A stretch of DNA of 64,000 bases from Rubrobacter taiwanensis (GCF_004337705.1 NZ_SKBU01000016.1:53926-117925); one strand, 5' to 3'; positions 1-9,477 are shown, numbered from the stretch's first letter. Made by a program: numbers and translations. Notes: generated by a model not told the origin, from the sequence alone.

Positions 1-3000
1 GGAGGATGCCGCCTCCCACGCCCCCTCCTACGTGAGCCCGCAGCTGGAGGAGATCCTGGGCTACACGCCCGAAGAGTGGATGAACGACCCGGATCTCTGG
101 AGGCGGATCATCCACCCCGAAGACCGGGAGCGCGTGGTGGCCGAGGACGAGCGCACCAACCGGACCGGAGAGCCCTTCCGGGCCGAGTACCGGGCCTTCA
201 GGAAGGACGGCGGGGAGGTGTGGCTCTGGGACGAGGCCGTGCCGGTAGGGGAGACCGGCGGCCGGCCCGGCTACTGGCAGGGTGTCATCTTCGACATCAC
301 CCGACGCAAGCGGCAGGAGGAGGAGATCCGGAAGCTGAACGCGGAGCTGGAGCGCCGGGTCGAGGAGCGCACAGGAGAGCTGCGGGAGGCTCTGGAGCGG
401 GAGCGGTCGCTGAAGGAGGCCGCGGCCGCGCTCGTGGCAGCCCCGGACCGGGAGAGCATCTACGCCGCGGCGCTCGAAGCGGTCCTCCCCTTCGCGGACG
501 TGGCTCCCGGAACCCGGGTGAGCATCTGGTCCGGGACGGCCGATCAGGACACCTGCGTGAGAGCGGCGGGCGACCGGGCGGAGGAGATCCGGGGCAAAGA
601 GACCTACATCCGCGAGTTCCCCGACCGGTTCCGCACGCCGCTTCTTGAGGGCCGCTCCGTCGAGATCCCTCCCGGCGAGGTCGTCGGCTTCCGGCACGCC
701 TTCCCCTTCAAGACCAAGCTGGGCGCGCTCTTCATGATCCCCCTCTCCGTCCACGGGGAGCTCCGGGGCAGGATCGTGGTGGCCAGCGACTCCCCGCTGC
801 CCGGGGAGATCAAGCACGCCCTGGAGATCCTCGGCGCTCAGGTCGCGCTGGCGCTGGAGCGCGCGGACCTGATCGAAGATCTGTACCGGCGCCGGAGCGA
901 GGAGCGCTTCGCGGCCCTGATCCGGAACTCCTCGGACGTCATCATCATCCTGGGGGAGGATGGCCGCGTGGACTACGCGAGCCCCTCGGTGGAGAAGGTG
1001 CTGGGGTACGCCCCGGCGGACTTCGCCGCGCGTCCTCCCGCGAGCTTCGTGCATCCGGAGGACGGCGAGCGGCTGCAGAGCTTCCTCTCCGGAGCTCTGG
1101 CGGCCCCCGGGGCCGCAGCATCCGTCGAATTCCGCGTCCGGCACGCGGACGGCTCCTGGCGGCACATCGAGGCGCGGGCCCACAACATGCTGGAGGAGCC
1201 GGCCGTGCGCGGAGTGGTTATCAACTGCCGGGACGTGACGGAGCGCCGGAATGCCGAGGAGCGGCTGCGGGAGAGCGAGGGCCGCCTGCGGGCGCTCACC
1301 GACGCCGCCCTGGAGGGGATCGCCATCACCGAGAACGGCTATATCCTGGAGACCAACCGCGCCTTCAACGAGATGTTCGGCTATGAAGCTCCGGAGGTCG
1401 TGGGGATGTCGGCCCTGGACTTCATGGCTCCGGAGTCGCGCGCGATGGTGCGCAGGAACATTGTGGCGGACTACCAGAGCTCCTACGAGGCCACCGGGAT
1501 GAGGAAGGACGGCACGCGCATCGAGCTGGAGATCCACGGCCGGTCCTCGACCTACCGGGGGCGCACCGTTCGCATAACCGCCCTCCGCGACATCACCGAG
1601 CGCAAGCGGGCCGAGCGGGAGCTCGCGGAGAGGGAGAAGCGCCTGCAGCAGCTGTTCGAGCAGTCCGCCGATGCCCTGCTGGTGCACGACGCGGACGGCC
1701 AGATAGTGGACTGCAACTCGGAGGCCTGCCGCTCGCTGGGCTACACCAAAGAAGAGATGTTGCAGATGAACGTGCGGGATTTCGCCACCAACCTCGTCTC
1801 CCTCGCGGAGAGAGACCGGCAGGAACCGACGCTCTGGCAACGGCTCGTCTCCGGCGGGCAGCGGCGGCCCGGCATCCACGTCGGCGAGCACCGGCGCAAG
1901 GACGGCACGCGCTTCCCGGTGGAGGTGCGGCTGAGCGCCGTGGACTACGGGGGGCGGCGGATGATCCTCGCCGCCGCCCGCGACATAACCGAGCGGCAGG
2001 AGGCCGAGCGCCGGCTGCGCGAGGCGCACCAGAAGCTGCGCTCCCACGTGGAGAACTCCCCGGTCGGCGTCATCGAGTGGGACCGGGAGATGCGCATCCT
2101 GCAGTGGTCCAAAGGAGCGGAGCACATCTTCGGCTGGCGGGCGGAGGAGGTTCTGGGGCGCAAGATCGGAGAAGAGGTTCCTCTGATCCACCCGGACGAC
2201 GCCGGGCCCACCGGAGATGTGGTCTCGTCGCTCCTGACCGGCCGGGAACGGCGGGTCATCTTCGAGAACCGCAACCGCACGAAAGACGGCTCGGTGATCC
2301 ACTGCGAGTGGTACAACTCCGCCCTGCTGGACGAGGCGGGCGAGCTGGTCTCGGTCATGTCCCTGGCGCTGGACACGACCGGGCACAAACGGGCGGAGGA
2401 AGAGCTGAGGAGAGCCGCGCGGGCGGCCGAAGAGGCCAGCCGCGCCAAGAGCGAGTTCCTGGCCAACATGTCGCACGAGATCCGCACCCCCATGAACGGG
2501 ATTATCGGCATGACCGAGCTCTTGATGCAAACCGATCTCTCAAAAGAGCAGCGCGAGTACGCCGGTACGATCCGCGCCTCGGGCGAGGCCCTGCTCGCCG
2601 TCCTGAACGACATTCTGGACTTCTCCAAGATAGAGGCCGGCAGGCTCCACCTCGAGAGCCTGGACTTCGATCTCAGATCCATGGTCGAGGAGGTAACGCA
2701 GCTCTTCGCCGCGAGAGCCCACGACAAGCGGCTGGAGCTGGCGAGCTTCGTCGAGCCTGAGCTGCCTTCCCGGGTGCGGGGGGACCCCTTCCGCATAAGG
2801 CAGGTCCTCTCGAACCTGGTCGGGAACGCCATCAAGTTCACCGAAGAAGGGGAGGTGTTCCTGCGCGCCGGCCTCTCCGAGAGGGACGGAGATGCGCCGG
2901 TCGTGCGCTTCGAGGTGCGGGACACGGGGATAGGCATCTCCCCCGAAGCCCGGAGCCGCCTCTTCGAGTCCTTCTCCCAGGCCGACGCCTCCACCACCCG

Positions 3001-4375
3001 CCGCTACGGCGGCACGGGCCTGGGTCTCGCCATAAGCCGGCGGCTGGTCGAGATGATGGGCGGCGAGATCGGGGTCGAGAGCGAGGTCGGCCGGGGGAGC
3101 ACCTTCTGGTTCACGGTGCCCCTGCCGGAGGCCCGCGGAGAGGGCGGAGCGGAGCGTCCCGCGGCGGAAGGCGGCGACCGGGATCTCCGGGGGGTGCGCC
3201 TGCTGGTCGTGGACGACAACGCTACGAACCGCATGATCCTGGAGCGCCAGAGCGCCTCCTGGGGGATGATCTGCGCGAGCGCCGCCGGGGCCGCAGAGGC
3301 CCTGGAGAAGCTCCGGGAGGCTCACGGGCGGGGCGAGCCCTTCGAGCTGGCCGTTCTGGACATGCAGATGCCGCAGACGGACGGCCTCGGGCTGGCCCGG
3401 GCCATCAAGTCCGACCCGGATCTCGCCGCGACCCGCCTCGTGCTCCTCACCTCTCTGGGCCAGCGGCCGGCGACGGAGCTCTCCGCGTTCGGCATAGAGG
3501 CCTGCCTCACGAAGCCCGTACGCCAGTCCCGGCTCTACAACGTCCTGGCCGCCGTAATAGACGGCGCGGAGCCGCGGGAGGAGCGTGCGGAGGCCGGGCG
3601 GGAGCCTTCCGCCGGCGGCCGGGGCCGGATCCTCATCGTCGAGGACAACCCCGTAAACCAGCGGGTCGCCCTCAGGATGCTGCAACGGCTGGGCTACGCG
3701 GCCGACGTGGCCGAGGACGGCGTCGAAGCGCTCGAAGCCCTCTCCGGCGGTGCCCCCTACGCCGCCGTTCTCATGGACTGCCAGATGCCCCGCATGGATG
3801 GTTATGAGGCGACGCGGGAGATCAGAAAGCGGGAAGAAGGCTCGGGCCGCCGCATACCCATCATCGCGATGACGGCCCATGCCCTTGCCGGAGAGCGGGA
3901 GAAGTGTCTCGCCGCCGGCATGGACGACTACATCGCCAAGCCCGTCAAGCCCGGAGAGCTCGGCGCATTGCTGGCGCGCTGGGTCCCCGGCGAAGAGGCA
4001 GGGGAGGAGCCCGCCGCTCAGCAGGAGCCGCTCGACGGGGAGGTGCTCGAGGGTCTGCGCCAGCTCGGGAGTGCGGACGAGCCGGGGATTCTGGAGGAGC
4101 TCATCTCCATCTTCGTCGAGGATGCCGAAGTCAGGATGGCGGCGCTAAAAGAAGCCTTCGAGCGGGAAGACAGGACCTCGCTCAGAGAGGTGTCCCACGC
4201 GCTGAAAGGCAGCTCGGCCAACATGGGGGCCGTCAGGATGAGCGAGACCTGCCGGAAGCTGGAAGAGCTTACAGCCTCGGGAGCACTCGAAGAGATCGGG
4301 GAGGCCATTCTGAGGCTCGAAGACGAGTACGAGGCCACCATCGCCGCTCTGAACGCCTACAGAGACAGATCATGA
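1..4375 (+). CDS. Multi-PAS hybrid sensor histidine kinase with two receiver domains and HPt (5' truncated)
   Basis: The reading frame is already open at base 2 and the first visible residues belong to a PAS domain, so the true start lies left of the window. Domain order: PAS, a coiled coil (about nt 300-440), a GAF-like region (nt 440-870), four more PAS domains (nt 890-2400), HisKA with the phospho-accepting His in SHEIRTPMNG (nt about 2474), HATPase with N, DTGIG and GTGLGLAI boxes (nt 2800-3110), a receiver with LDMQMP (nt 3357), a second receiver with MDCQMP (nt 3774), and an HPt domain with SHALKGSS (nt 4195). This is a complete internal phosphorelay, probably cytosolic because no membrane segment is visible. 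The stop overlaps the next start (ATGA), so it is coupled to the REC-GGDEF gene, its likely output partner. The sensed signal cannot be read from sequence. Confidence 0.95.
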   Translation, partial: EDAASHAPSYVSPQLEEILGYTPEEWMNDPDLWRRIIHPEDRERVVAEDERTNRTGEPFRAEYRAFRKDGGEVWLWDEAVPVGETGGRPGYWQGVIFDITRRKRQEEEIRKLNAELERRVEERTGELREALERERSLKEAAAALVAAPDRESIYAAALEAVLPFADVAPGTRVSIWSGTADQDTCVRAAGDRAEEIRGKETYIREFPDRFRTPLLEGRSVEIPPGEVVGFRHAFPFKTKLGALFMIPLSVHGELRGRIVVASDSPLPGEIKHALEILGAQVALALERADLIEDLYRRRSEERFAALIRNSSDVIIILGEDGRVDYASPSVEKVLGYAPADFAARPPASFVHPEDGERLQSFLSGALAAPGAAASVEFRVRHADGSWRHIEARAHNMLEEPAVRGVVINCRDVTERRNAEERLRESEGRLRALTDAALEGIAITENGYILETNRAFNEMFGYEAPEVVGMSALDFMAPESRAMVRRNIVADYQSSYEATGMRKDGTRIELEIHGRSSTYRGRTVRITALRDITERKRAERELAEREKRLQQLFEQSADALLVHDADGQIVDCNSEACRSLGYTKEEMLQMNVRDFATNLVSLAERDRQEPTLWQRLVSGGQRRPGIHVGEHRRKDGTRFPVEVRLSAVDYGGRRMILAAARDITERQEAERRLREAHQKLRSHVENSPVGVIEWDREMRILQWSKGAEHIFGWRAEEVLGRKIGEEVPLIHPDDAGPTGDVVSSLLTGRERRVIFENRNRTKDGSVIHCEWYNSALLDEAGELVSVMSLALDTTGHKRAEEELRRAARAAEEASRAKSEFLANMSHEIRTPMNGIIGMTELLMQTDLSKEQREYAGTIRASGEALLAVLNDILDFSKIEAGRLHLESLDFDLRSMVEEVTQLFAARAHDKRLELASFVEPELPSRVRGDPFRIRQVLSNLVGNAIKFTEEGEVFLRAGLSERDGDAPVVRFEVRDTGIGISPEARSRLFESFSQADASTTRRYGGTGLGLAISRRLVEMMGGEIGVESEVGRGSTFWFTVPLPEARGEGGAERPAAEGGDRDLRGVRLLVVDDNATNRMILERQSASWGMICASAAGAAEALEKLREAHGRGEPFELAVLDMQMPQTDGLGLARAIKSDPDLAATRLVLLTSLGQRPATELSAFGIEACLTKPVRQSRLYNVLAAVIDGAEPREERAEAGREPSAGGRGRILIVEDNPVNQRVALRMLQRLGYAADVAEDGVEALEALSGGAPYAAVLMDCQMPRMDGYEATREIRKREEGSGRRIPIIAMTAHALAGEREKCLAAGMDDYIAKPVKPGELGALLARWVPGEEAGEEPAAQQEPLDGEVLEGLRQLGSADEPGILEELISIFVEDAEVRMAALKEAFEREDRTSLREVSHALKGSSANMGAVRMSETCRKLEELTASGALEEIGEAILRLEDEYEATIAALNAYRDRS

Positions 4376-5310
4376 GGGTTCTGATCGCCGAAGACGACGG
4401 CGTCTCGCGCCTCATCCTCGAGAAAGCCCTCCGGAAGTCCGGTCACGAGTGTCTGGCCGCCCGGGACGGAGCCGAAGCCTGGGAGCTCTACCGGCGCGAG
4501 GACGTGGACGTCATCATCAGCGACTGGATGATGCCGGAGATGGATGGTCTGGAGCTCTGCCGCCGGGTGCGGGAACACGAATCGTCCCGAGACGGCTACA
4601 CCTACTTCGTCTTCCTGACCGCGCTCGGGGAGAAGGAGCACCTGCTGGAGGGTATCCGGAGCGGAGCCGACGACTACCTCACCAAGCCGCTCGACCGCGA
4701 AGAGCTGCAGGTACGCCTCATCGCAGCCTCCCGCGTCACCTCGCTGCACCGGCGGCTCAGCGAGCAGAAAGAGCAGCTCCGGCGGCTCAACCTCCAGCTC
4801 TTCGCGCAGGCCCGCAGAGATCCCCTCACACAGCTCGGCAACCGCCTCCAGCTCCGGGAGGACATAGAGGCCCTGCGGGGCAAGAACCGGCGCTACGGGC
4901 ACACCTTCGCGGCCGTCATGTGCGACATAGACCACTTCAAGCCCTACAACGACCTCTACGGGCACCTCAGGGGCGACGAGGTCCTGCGCGCCATAGCCGC
5001 CACGATAGCCGAAAACTGCCGCAGGGAGGATCTGATCTACCGCTACGGGGGCGAGGAGTTCCTGATCATCCTGCCCGAGCAGGACCTTGAGAGCGCGGTC
5101 CTCGTCGCCGGGCGCCTCCGCGGAGCGGTAGAGCGGCTGGGAATCCCCCACCGGGCCAATGAGCCGCCCGGCGTGGTGACCATCAGCGCGGGCGTCGCCG
5201 CTCTGGAGGCGGACGCAGAGCGGGAGATCGAGGACCTGCTGCGGGAGGCCGACGCCGCCCTCTACCGCGCCAAGGAAGCCGGACGCAATCGAATCGCTCC
5301 CGACCCCTGA
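4372..5310 (+). CDS. Response regulator diguanylate cyclase (REC-GGDEF)
   Basis: 312 residues. The N-terminal receiver has the acidic pair E7/D8, phospho-acceptor D51 in SDWMMP and the conserved Lys in LTKPLD. After a helical linker (about 120-145) comes a GGDEF domain with the active motif GGEEF (nt about 5050) and an intact RxxD inhibitory site five residues before it, so it should make cyclic di-GMP and be product-inhibited. I chose ATG 4372 because it overlaps the kinase stop by four bases (ATGA) and begins exactly at the receiver; the frame stays open far upstream but only in the shadow of the kinase gene. The phosphorelay kinase upstream is the probable phosphodonor. Confidence 0.93.
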   Translation: MRVLIAEDDGVSRLILEKALRKSGHECLAARDGAEAWELYRREDVDVIISDWMMPEMDGLELCRRVREHESSRDGYTYFVFLTALGEKEHLLEGIRSGADDYLTKPLDREELQVRLIAASRVTSLHRRLSEQKEQLRRLNLQLFAQARRDPLTQLGNRLQLREDIEALRGKNRRYGHTFAAVMCDIDHFKPYNDLYGHLRGDEVLRAIAATIAENCRREDLIYRYGGEEFLIILPEQDLESAVLVAGRLRGAVERLGIPHRANEPPGVVTISAGVAALEADAEREIEDLLREADAALYRAKEAGRNRIAPDP

Positions 5311-5319
5311 CCCCCGGCG

Positions 5320-5709
5320 CTACCGCCTCCCCGCGCGCCGGAGCACGGTCCTGAGCCGGGCCGCCAGCTCGTCGGTACTGAACGGCTTGACTATGTAGTC
5401 GTCCACCCCGGCCTCAAGCCCCTCGACCACGTCCCGCTCCCCCCGGCGAGCGGTCAGCATGACCACGGGCAACGCAGAGATCCTGGGGTCCGGGTTCTCC
5501 CTCAGGGCCCGGACCGTCTGCAGGCCGTTCAGCCGGGGCATCAGGCTGTCCACGATCATCAGGTCCGGCGGCTCCTCCTCGACCCGTTCCAGAGCCTCCC
5601 GGCCGTCTTCGGCCTCAACGACCCTGTAGCCGAGCCCCGAGAGCTTCACCGCCACGATGCGCCGGGTGACCCGGTCGTCGTCCACTACCAGAACCCTGGC
5701 CCCCTTCAT
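5320..5709 (-). CDS. Single-domain response regulator (CheY-like)
   Basis: 129 residues, only a receiver domain: acidic cluster D10-D12, phospho-acceptor D54 in VDSLMP, Thr in LTARRG and Lys in VKPFST. There is no output domain. It lies convergent to the diguanylate cyclase with only 9 bp between stops, and divergent from the HEAT-repeat gene. By position it could relay or drain phosphate from the hybrid kinase, but that is inference. The long alpha4-beta5 region (TARRGERDVVEGLEAG) is typical of PleD/CheY-type receivers. Confidence 0.9.
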   Translation of the reverse strand: MKGARVLVVDDDRVTRRIVAVKLSGLGYRVVEAEDGREALERVEEEPPDLMIVDSLMPRLNGLQTVRALRENPDPRISALPVVMLTARRGERDVVEGLEAGVDDYIVKPFSTDELAARLRTVLRRAGRR

Positions 5710-5808
5710 CGCAAGAGCCTCCCCCTCTCTGCGGAAACGCCTTCTGTGGTATCTTCATTCTAGCCGGTGCTTAAGTTCTGTGCCCTCTGAGCCGATACCG
5801 GATAAACG

Positions 5809-7029
5809 ATGCTGAATCTGGAACTGATAAAGCTGGCGATCCTTCTGCTGGCCGGGCTCAACCTCGCCATGATCGTGCTCATCGCCGGGGTGAAGGGGGC
5901 CCGGGAGCTCCGGCGGCGCCGGCTGAAGAACCTCTACGGCAGGATAGAGCCCGATCTGGACGGGTTCCTGATCTCCGGCCGCCTCTCCGGCGAGGCGCAG
6001 GAGAAGCTCCGGCGGCTCCCTCCCTGGGACCGGGAGATCCTGGCGGCCTCGATCATCCGGCGCGTCTCGCTGCTGCGCGGGGCGGAGAGAGAGCGGCTGG
6101 TGCGGCTCGCCCGCGAGCTCGGTCTCGTAGACCGCTACCTCCGGCGCCTGAAATCCCGCCGGCGCTGGAAGCGGGCGCAGGCCGCGGAGAATCTCGGCTA
6201 CCTCGGCGGCCCCGACGTGGTGGAGCCGCTCACGGCGCTGCTCTCGGACCGGGACGAGACGGTGCGGGCGGTAGCGGCCCGCGCGCTGGCCCGCCTCGGG
6301 ACGCCGGGTGCCGCGCGGGCGCTGGTCCGGAGCCTGGACGACCCCTCGGAGGTTACCAGCCTCCGGGTCGCGGAGAACCTGGAGAAGCTGGGGCCGCTGG
6401 CCACAGAGCCGCTCCTGGCCGTCCTGAGGACCCGCAAGCGGCGGGCCCGGGTGCTGGCGGCGCGGATCCTGGGCAACCTCAAAGCTACGGAGGCCCGGGG
6501 CATCTTGCGCAGGATCGCGCTTCGCGACTGGGATGTGGACCTCCGGGCGCAGGCGGTGCTGGCGCTGGGCAAGATCGGCAACCCCGACGACCTGCCCGAG
6601 ATCATAGAAGCCGCCCGGGACGAGGCCTGGCCCGTGCGGGCTCAGGCGGCCAACGCGCTGGGCATGATCGGAGAGGTCTCCACCATCCCGGTGTTGCAAA
6701 AGCTCATGACCGACCCGGAGTGGTGGGTGCGGGTCAACGCCGGGCGCGCCCTCTCCAATCTGGGCGAGACGGGAGAAGAGGCGCTCGCCGAGATCCTGGA
6801 GGGAGCAGACCCCTTCGCCCGGCACCGCGCCGCCGCCGTTTTAGAGACCCGGGGCGCGATCCGCCGCCTGGTCGAGCGGCTGAGCGAGAGCGAGCGCGCC
6901 CGCAGGACCGTCCGGGCCATGATCCGGGCCGGCGCGACCGGTCACCTCCGGCATCTGGCAGACACCCTGCCCGAGGGCCGGGAGAGGTCGCTGCTGCGGG
7001 GGCTGCTGGAGGCCGGGCGTGGGGCCTGA
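5809..7029 (+). CDS. Membrane-anchored HEAT-repeat protein
   Basis: 406 residues. Residues about 5-28 form one hydrophobic N-terminal segment followed by a basic stretch (RELRRRR), suggesting a single membrane anchor with a cytosolic C-terminal part. From about residue 120 to 390 there are regular PBS/HEAT-like repeats of about 31 residues with D-x-x-x-x-V-R-x-x-A-A-x-A-L-G patterning. No catalytic motif is seen; HEAT arrays usually act as protein-binding scaffolds. The 3' end overlaps the glycosyltransferase start by 11 bp, so the two are co-translated and probably act together in polysaccharide synthesis or export. Start ATG follows a short leader without a strong ribosome site. Confidence 0.85.
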   Translation: MLNLELIKLAILLLAGLNLAMIVLIAGVKGARELRRRRLKNLYGRIEPDLDGFLISGRLSGEAQEKLRRLPPWDREILAASIIRRVSLLRGAERERLVRLARELGLVDRYLRRLKSRRRWKRAQAAENLGYLGGPDVVEPLTALLSDRDETVRAVAARALARLGTPGAARALVRSLDDPSEVTSLRVAENLEKLGPLATEPLLAVLRTRKRRARVLAARILGNLKATEARGILRRIALRDWDVDLRAQAVLALGKIGNPDDLPEIIEAARDEAWPVRAQAANALGMIGEVSTIPVLQKLMTDPEWWVRVNAGRALSNLGETGEEALAEILEGADPFARHRAAAVLETRGAIRRLVERLSESERARRTVRAMIRAGATGHLRHLADTLPEGRERSLLRGLLEAGRGA

Positions 7030-8446
7030 GGGTCTCCTGCTCGCCGTCAACTACGCCATCCTCGGCTACTTCCTGCTCATAAACGGGGTGTACATGGCCC
7101 TATATGCCCTCTCCTTCGCCGAGATCTCCGACTACGCCCGGCGGGAGACCTTCTCCGGACTCGACGACCTCTTCACCTCCAACTACGCGCCTCCCGTCTC
7201 GGTCATCGTGCCGGCCTACAACGAAGAAGCCACGATAGCCGACAGCGTGCGCTCGTTCCTCTCTTTGCGCTACCCGCTGCACGAGGTAGTCGTCGTCAAC
7301 GACGGCTCGAAGGACGGCACGCTGGAGGTGCTCAAAGAGGAGTTCGACCTCTGGGAGTCGGACCAGCCGGTGCGTCTGCAGCTCGGGACGGAAAAGATAA
7401 GGAAGGTGTACGCCTCGGCCACCGAGCGTCTCATCGTGCTCGACAAAGAGAACGGCGGCAAGGCCGATGCGCTGAACGCCGGCATCTGCGCCGCCCGCTA
7501 CCCGCTGGTCTGCTGCCTCGACGCCGACATCATCCTGGAGGAGGACGCCCTAATCCGGGCCGCCCGCCCCATGATAGAGTCCGGCGAGGTCGCAGCCGTG
7601 GGCGGCATAGTCCGGGTCGCCAACGGCTGCGAGGTGGACAGCGGCCGCGTGGTCGAGGTCGGAACCCCCCGCGCCGCCCTCCCGAACCTCCAGATCGTGG
7701 AGTACCTGCGGGCCTTCCTCGCCGGCCGGACCGGCTGGAGCAAGCTGAACTGCCTGCTCATCATCTCCGGAGCCTTCGGGATGTTCCGGCGGCAGGACCT
7801 CATCGCCGCCGGCGGCTACGCCCGCGACACCGTGGGCGAGGACATGGAGGTCGTAACGAGGATGCACCGCTCCCTGCGCGAGCGCAACCGCGACTACCGC
7901 ATACTCTTCATCCCGGACCCCGTCGCCTGGACCGAGGTCCCGGACACCCTGAGGGTCCTGCGCCGCCAGCGGGACCGCTGGCACCGCGGCCTCATCGACA
8001 CCCTGCTGCGCCACCGGAAGATGCTCCTCAACCCCCGCTACGGGACTACGGGTCTGCTGGGGATGCCGTACTTCTTCCTCTTCGAGTTCCTGGGACCGGT
8101 GGTCGAGCTCACCGGCTACGTAGCCTTCGCCGCCGGGCTCGCCCTCGGCATCCTGAGCCTGGAGTTCGCCCTCGCCTTCCTGCTCGCCGCCGTGGGCCTC
8201 GGGGCGCTGCTCTCCATCTCCGCCGTCTTCCTGGAGGAGCTGCGGCTCCGGCGCTACCCGCGCTGGCGGGACCTCGCCAAGCTCACCCTCTACGGCGTGC
8301 TGGAGAACTTCGGCTACCGGCAGCTGAACACCCTCTGGCGCGTGCTCGCGATAGTATCCTTCCTGAGGAAGAACACCGAGTGGGGAGCGATGGAGCGCCG
8401 GGGCTTCGACGCTGCGGAGAGAAAGAGCCCGGCCCGCAAGCCCTGA
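7019..8446 (+). CDS. Processive family 2 glycosyltransferase (PgaC/hyaluronan-synthase-like)
   Basis: 475 residues, starting at GTG 7019 inside the end of the HEAT gene. An N-terminal hydrophobic segment (about 8-30) is followed by a GT-A domain with NDGSKDGT, the metal-binding DAD (CLDADI), the general-base region GEDMEV and the QxxRW-type motif RRQRDRW, then two or three C-terminal membrane spans (about 340-420). This is the layout of synthases that polymerise and export poly-N-acetylglucosamine or hyaluronan-like chains across the inner membrane. Product identity cannot be assigned. The diguanylate cyclase nearby suggests c-di-GMP control, although no PilZ domain is visible. Confidence 0.88.
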   Translation: MGPEGLLLAVNYAILGYFLLINGVYMALYALSFAEISDYARRETFSGLDDLFTSNYAPPVSVIVPAYNEEATIADSVRSFLSLRYPLHEVVVVNDGSKDGTLEVLKEEFDLWESDQPVRLQLGTEKIRKVYASATERLIVLDKENGGKADALNAGICAARYPLVCCLDADIILEEDALIRAARPMIESGEVAAVGGIVRVANGCEVDSGRVVEVGTPRAALPNLQIVEYLRAFLAGRTGWSKLNCLLIISGAFGMFRRQDLIAAGGYARDTVGEDMEVVTRMHRSLRERNRDYRILFIPDPVAWTEVPDTLRVLRRQRDRWHRGLIDTLLRHRKMLLNPRYGTTGLLGMPYFFLFEFLGPVVELTGYVAFAAGLALGILSLEFALAFLLAAVGLGALLSISAVFLEELRLRRYPRWRDLAKLTLYGVLENFGYRQLNTLWRVLAIVSFLRKNTEWGAMERRGFDAAERKSPARKP

Positions 8447-8465
8447 GGCCCGGTACCGGGGGCAG

Positions 8466-8540
8466 TGGGCCTGCCTGGACTTGAACCAGGGACCTCCACT
8501 TTATCAGAGTGGCGCTCTAACCGGGCTGAGCTACAGGCCC
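8466..8540 (-). tRNA. tRNA-Ile (anticodon GAU)
   Basis: The minus strand folds into a full cloverleaf: acceptor GGGCCTG/CAGGCCC with discriminator A, D arm GCTC/GAGC, anticodon stem CCACT/AGTGG around loop CTGATAA (anticodon GAT, read GAU), and T arm CCTGG/CCAGG around TTCAAGT. Length 75 nt. The 3' CCA is not encoded (the discriminator is followed by CTG), so the CCA-adding enzyme at 20896 is needed for maturation. Confidence 0.97.
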
Positions 8541-8553
8541 TCCCAGGACGGTA

Positions 8554-8582
8554 AATATACGACACGCCAGAGCCGATGACAA
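8554..8582 (-). promoter_or_regulatory. Promoter of tRNA-Ile
   Basis: Minus strand TTGTCA (8582-8577), 17-bp spacer, TATATT (8559-8554): 5/6 matches to each consensus hexamer. Predicted start of transcription is about 8547, a few bases before the mature tRNA 5' end at 8540. Confidence 0.7.
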
Positions 8583-8587
8583 GCTCA

Positions 8588-8616
8588 TTGAACGAGCCCG
8601 GGGCGAGAAGTAAAAT
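8588..8616 (+). promoter_or_regulatory. Promoter of the bifunctional nuclease gene
   Basis: TTGAAC (8588-8593), 17-bp spacer, TAAAAT (8611-8616). It lies back-to-back with the tRNA-Ile promoter and would give a leader of about 55 nt before ATG 8679. Confidence 0.55.
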
Positions 8617-8678
8617 CGGGTCTGGAGAAGAGAGCAAGACCCAGGTTCAGAGGCTCACGAGAGGAGCACGGCGACAAG

Positions 8679-9179
8679 ATGGGCGCTAACGGGCTTACCC
8701 GGATGACACTCTACGGAATCAACATGGACCTCTTTAGCTCGAGTCCTATCGTAATCCTCAAGGTGGAGGACGAGAACCGTTACCTGCCGATCTGGATCGG
8801 GCACGCCGAGGCGAAGTCCATCCTGATGAAGATCCAGAACCAGGAGTTCTCCCGCCCCCTGACCCACGACCTGGCAGCGAACATCATCTCCGGCCTCGGA
8901 GGGGTGCTGGAGAAGGTCACCGTGACCGAGCTGCGGGACTCGACCTTCTTCGCCACCCTGAACGTGGAGGTGGGCGGCGAGTCGGTGGAGATAGACTCCC
9001 GCCCCTCGGACGCCATCGCCATAGCGGTGCGCACCGGAGCCCCCATCTTCGCCGCCGACGAGGTGATAGAGGAAGCCTCGGTCGTGTTCGAGGAGTCCAT
9101 GGAGGAGACGCCGGAGGAGGAGGTCGTGGACAAGTTCAAGGAGTGGGTGAACCAGATCTCCCCCGAAGACTTCAAGTAG
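8679..9179 (+). CDS. Bifunctional nuclease family protein (DUF151/BFN)
   Basis: 166 residues. The core matches the BFN family: RYLPIWIGHAEAKSI near residue 30, L-x-HDL around 65 and the SRPSDAIAIAVR motif around 108-120, followed by an acidic C-terminal tail (EESMEETPEEE) and a helix. Family members have DNase/RNase activity in plants, but the bacterial role is poorly known. Ribosome site GAGAGGAG precedes ATG 8679; an internal ATG at 8703 is a less likely alternative. The gene stands alone between the tRNA and a minus-strand hypothetical. Confidence 0.9.
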   Translation: MGANGLTRMTLYGINMDLFSSSPIVILKVEDENRYLPIWIGHAEAKSILMKIQNQEFSRPLTHDLAANIISGLGGVLEKVTVTELRDSTFFATLNVEVGGESVEIDSRPSDAIAIAVRTGAPIFAADEVIEEASVVFEESMEETPEEEVVDKFKEWVNQISPEDFK

Positions 9180-9216
9180 CGTCCGGCGGAACCACCGCGG
9201 CGGCTCGCCGCACTCT

Positions 9217-9477
9217 CTACCCGGAGCTCCGCCGCTCCCCCCGGGCGGTCCCGGGCGGCCTGTACTCCGGATGCGCCTCTAGAAACTCCTCCACAGATCC
9301 GGTACCCCACCCGACGAGAAGCTGGTACTCGGGTCCCGCAAAGCGCAGGCTCAGCTGGTTCTCCCGGCGGGCGCTGCGGCGGGCGTACTCCCACGGCGAC
9401 TCACCGGGCAGCCGCTCCAGCTGCTCGGCGTAGAGTATCCTGCCGTCCTTCCGGGAACGGATCATTATGAGATCCAC
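9217..9477 (-). CDS. Small hypothetical protein
   Basis: 86 residues from GTG 9477, or 82 from an in-frame ATG at 9465. Basic and charged N-terminal half, with WEYARRSARRENQ and LLVGWGTGSVEEFLEAHPEYRPP, a pattern of short soluble domains; no Cys, no signal peptide, no membrane span. I do not recognise a family. It lies after the bifunctional nuclease on the opposite strand. A weak AGAGGG ribosome site precedes the GTG. The coding bias (G/C third positions) supports a real gene. Confidence 0.55.
   Translation of the reverse strand: MDLIMIRSRKDGRILYAEQLERLPGESPWEYARRSARRENQLSLRFAGPEYQLLVGWGTGSVEEFLEAHPEYRPPGTARGERRSSG

Noticed and set aside
2540..3880. Long antisense frame opposite the hybrid kinase.
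   Set aside because: High-GC antisense shadow of a strongly supported kinase; no ribosome site or family.
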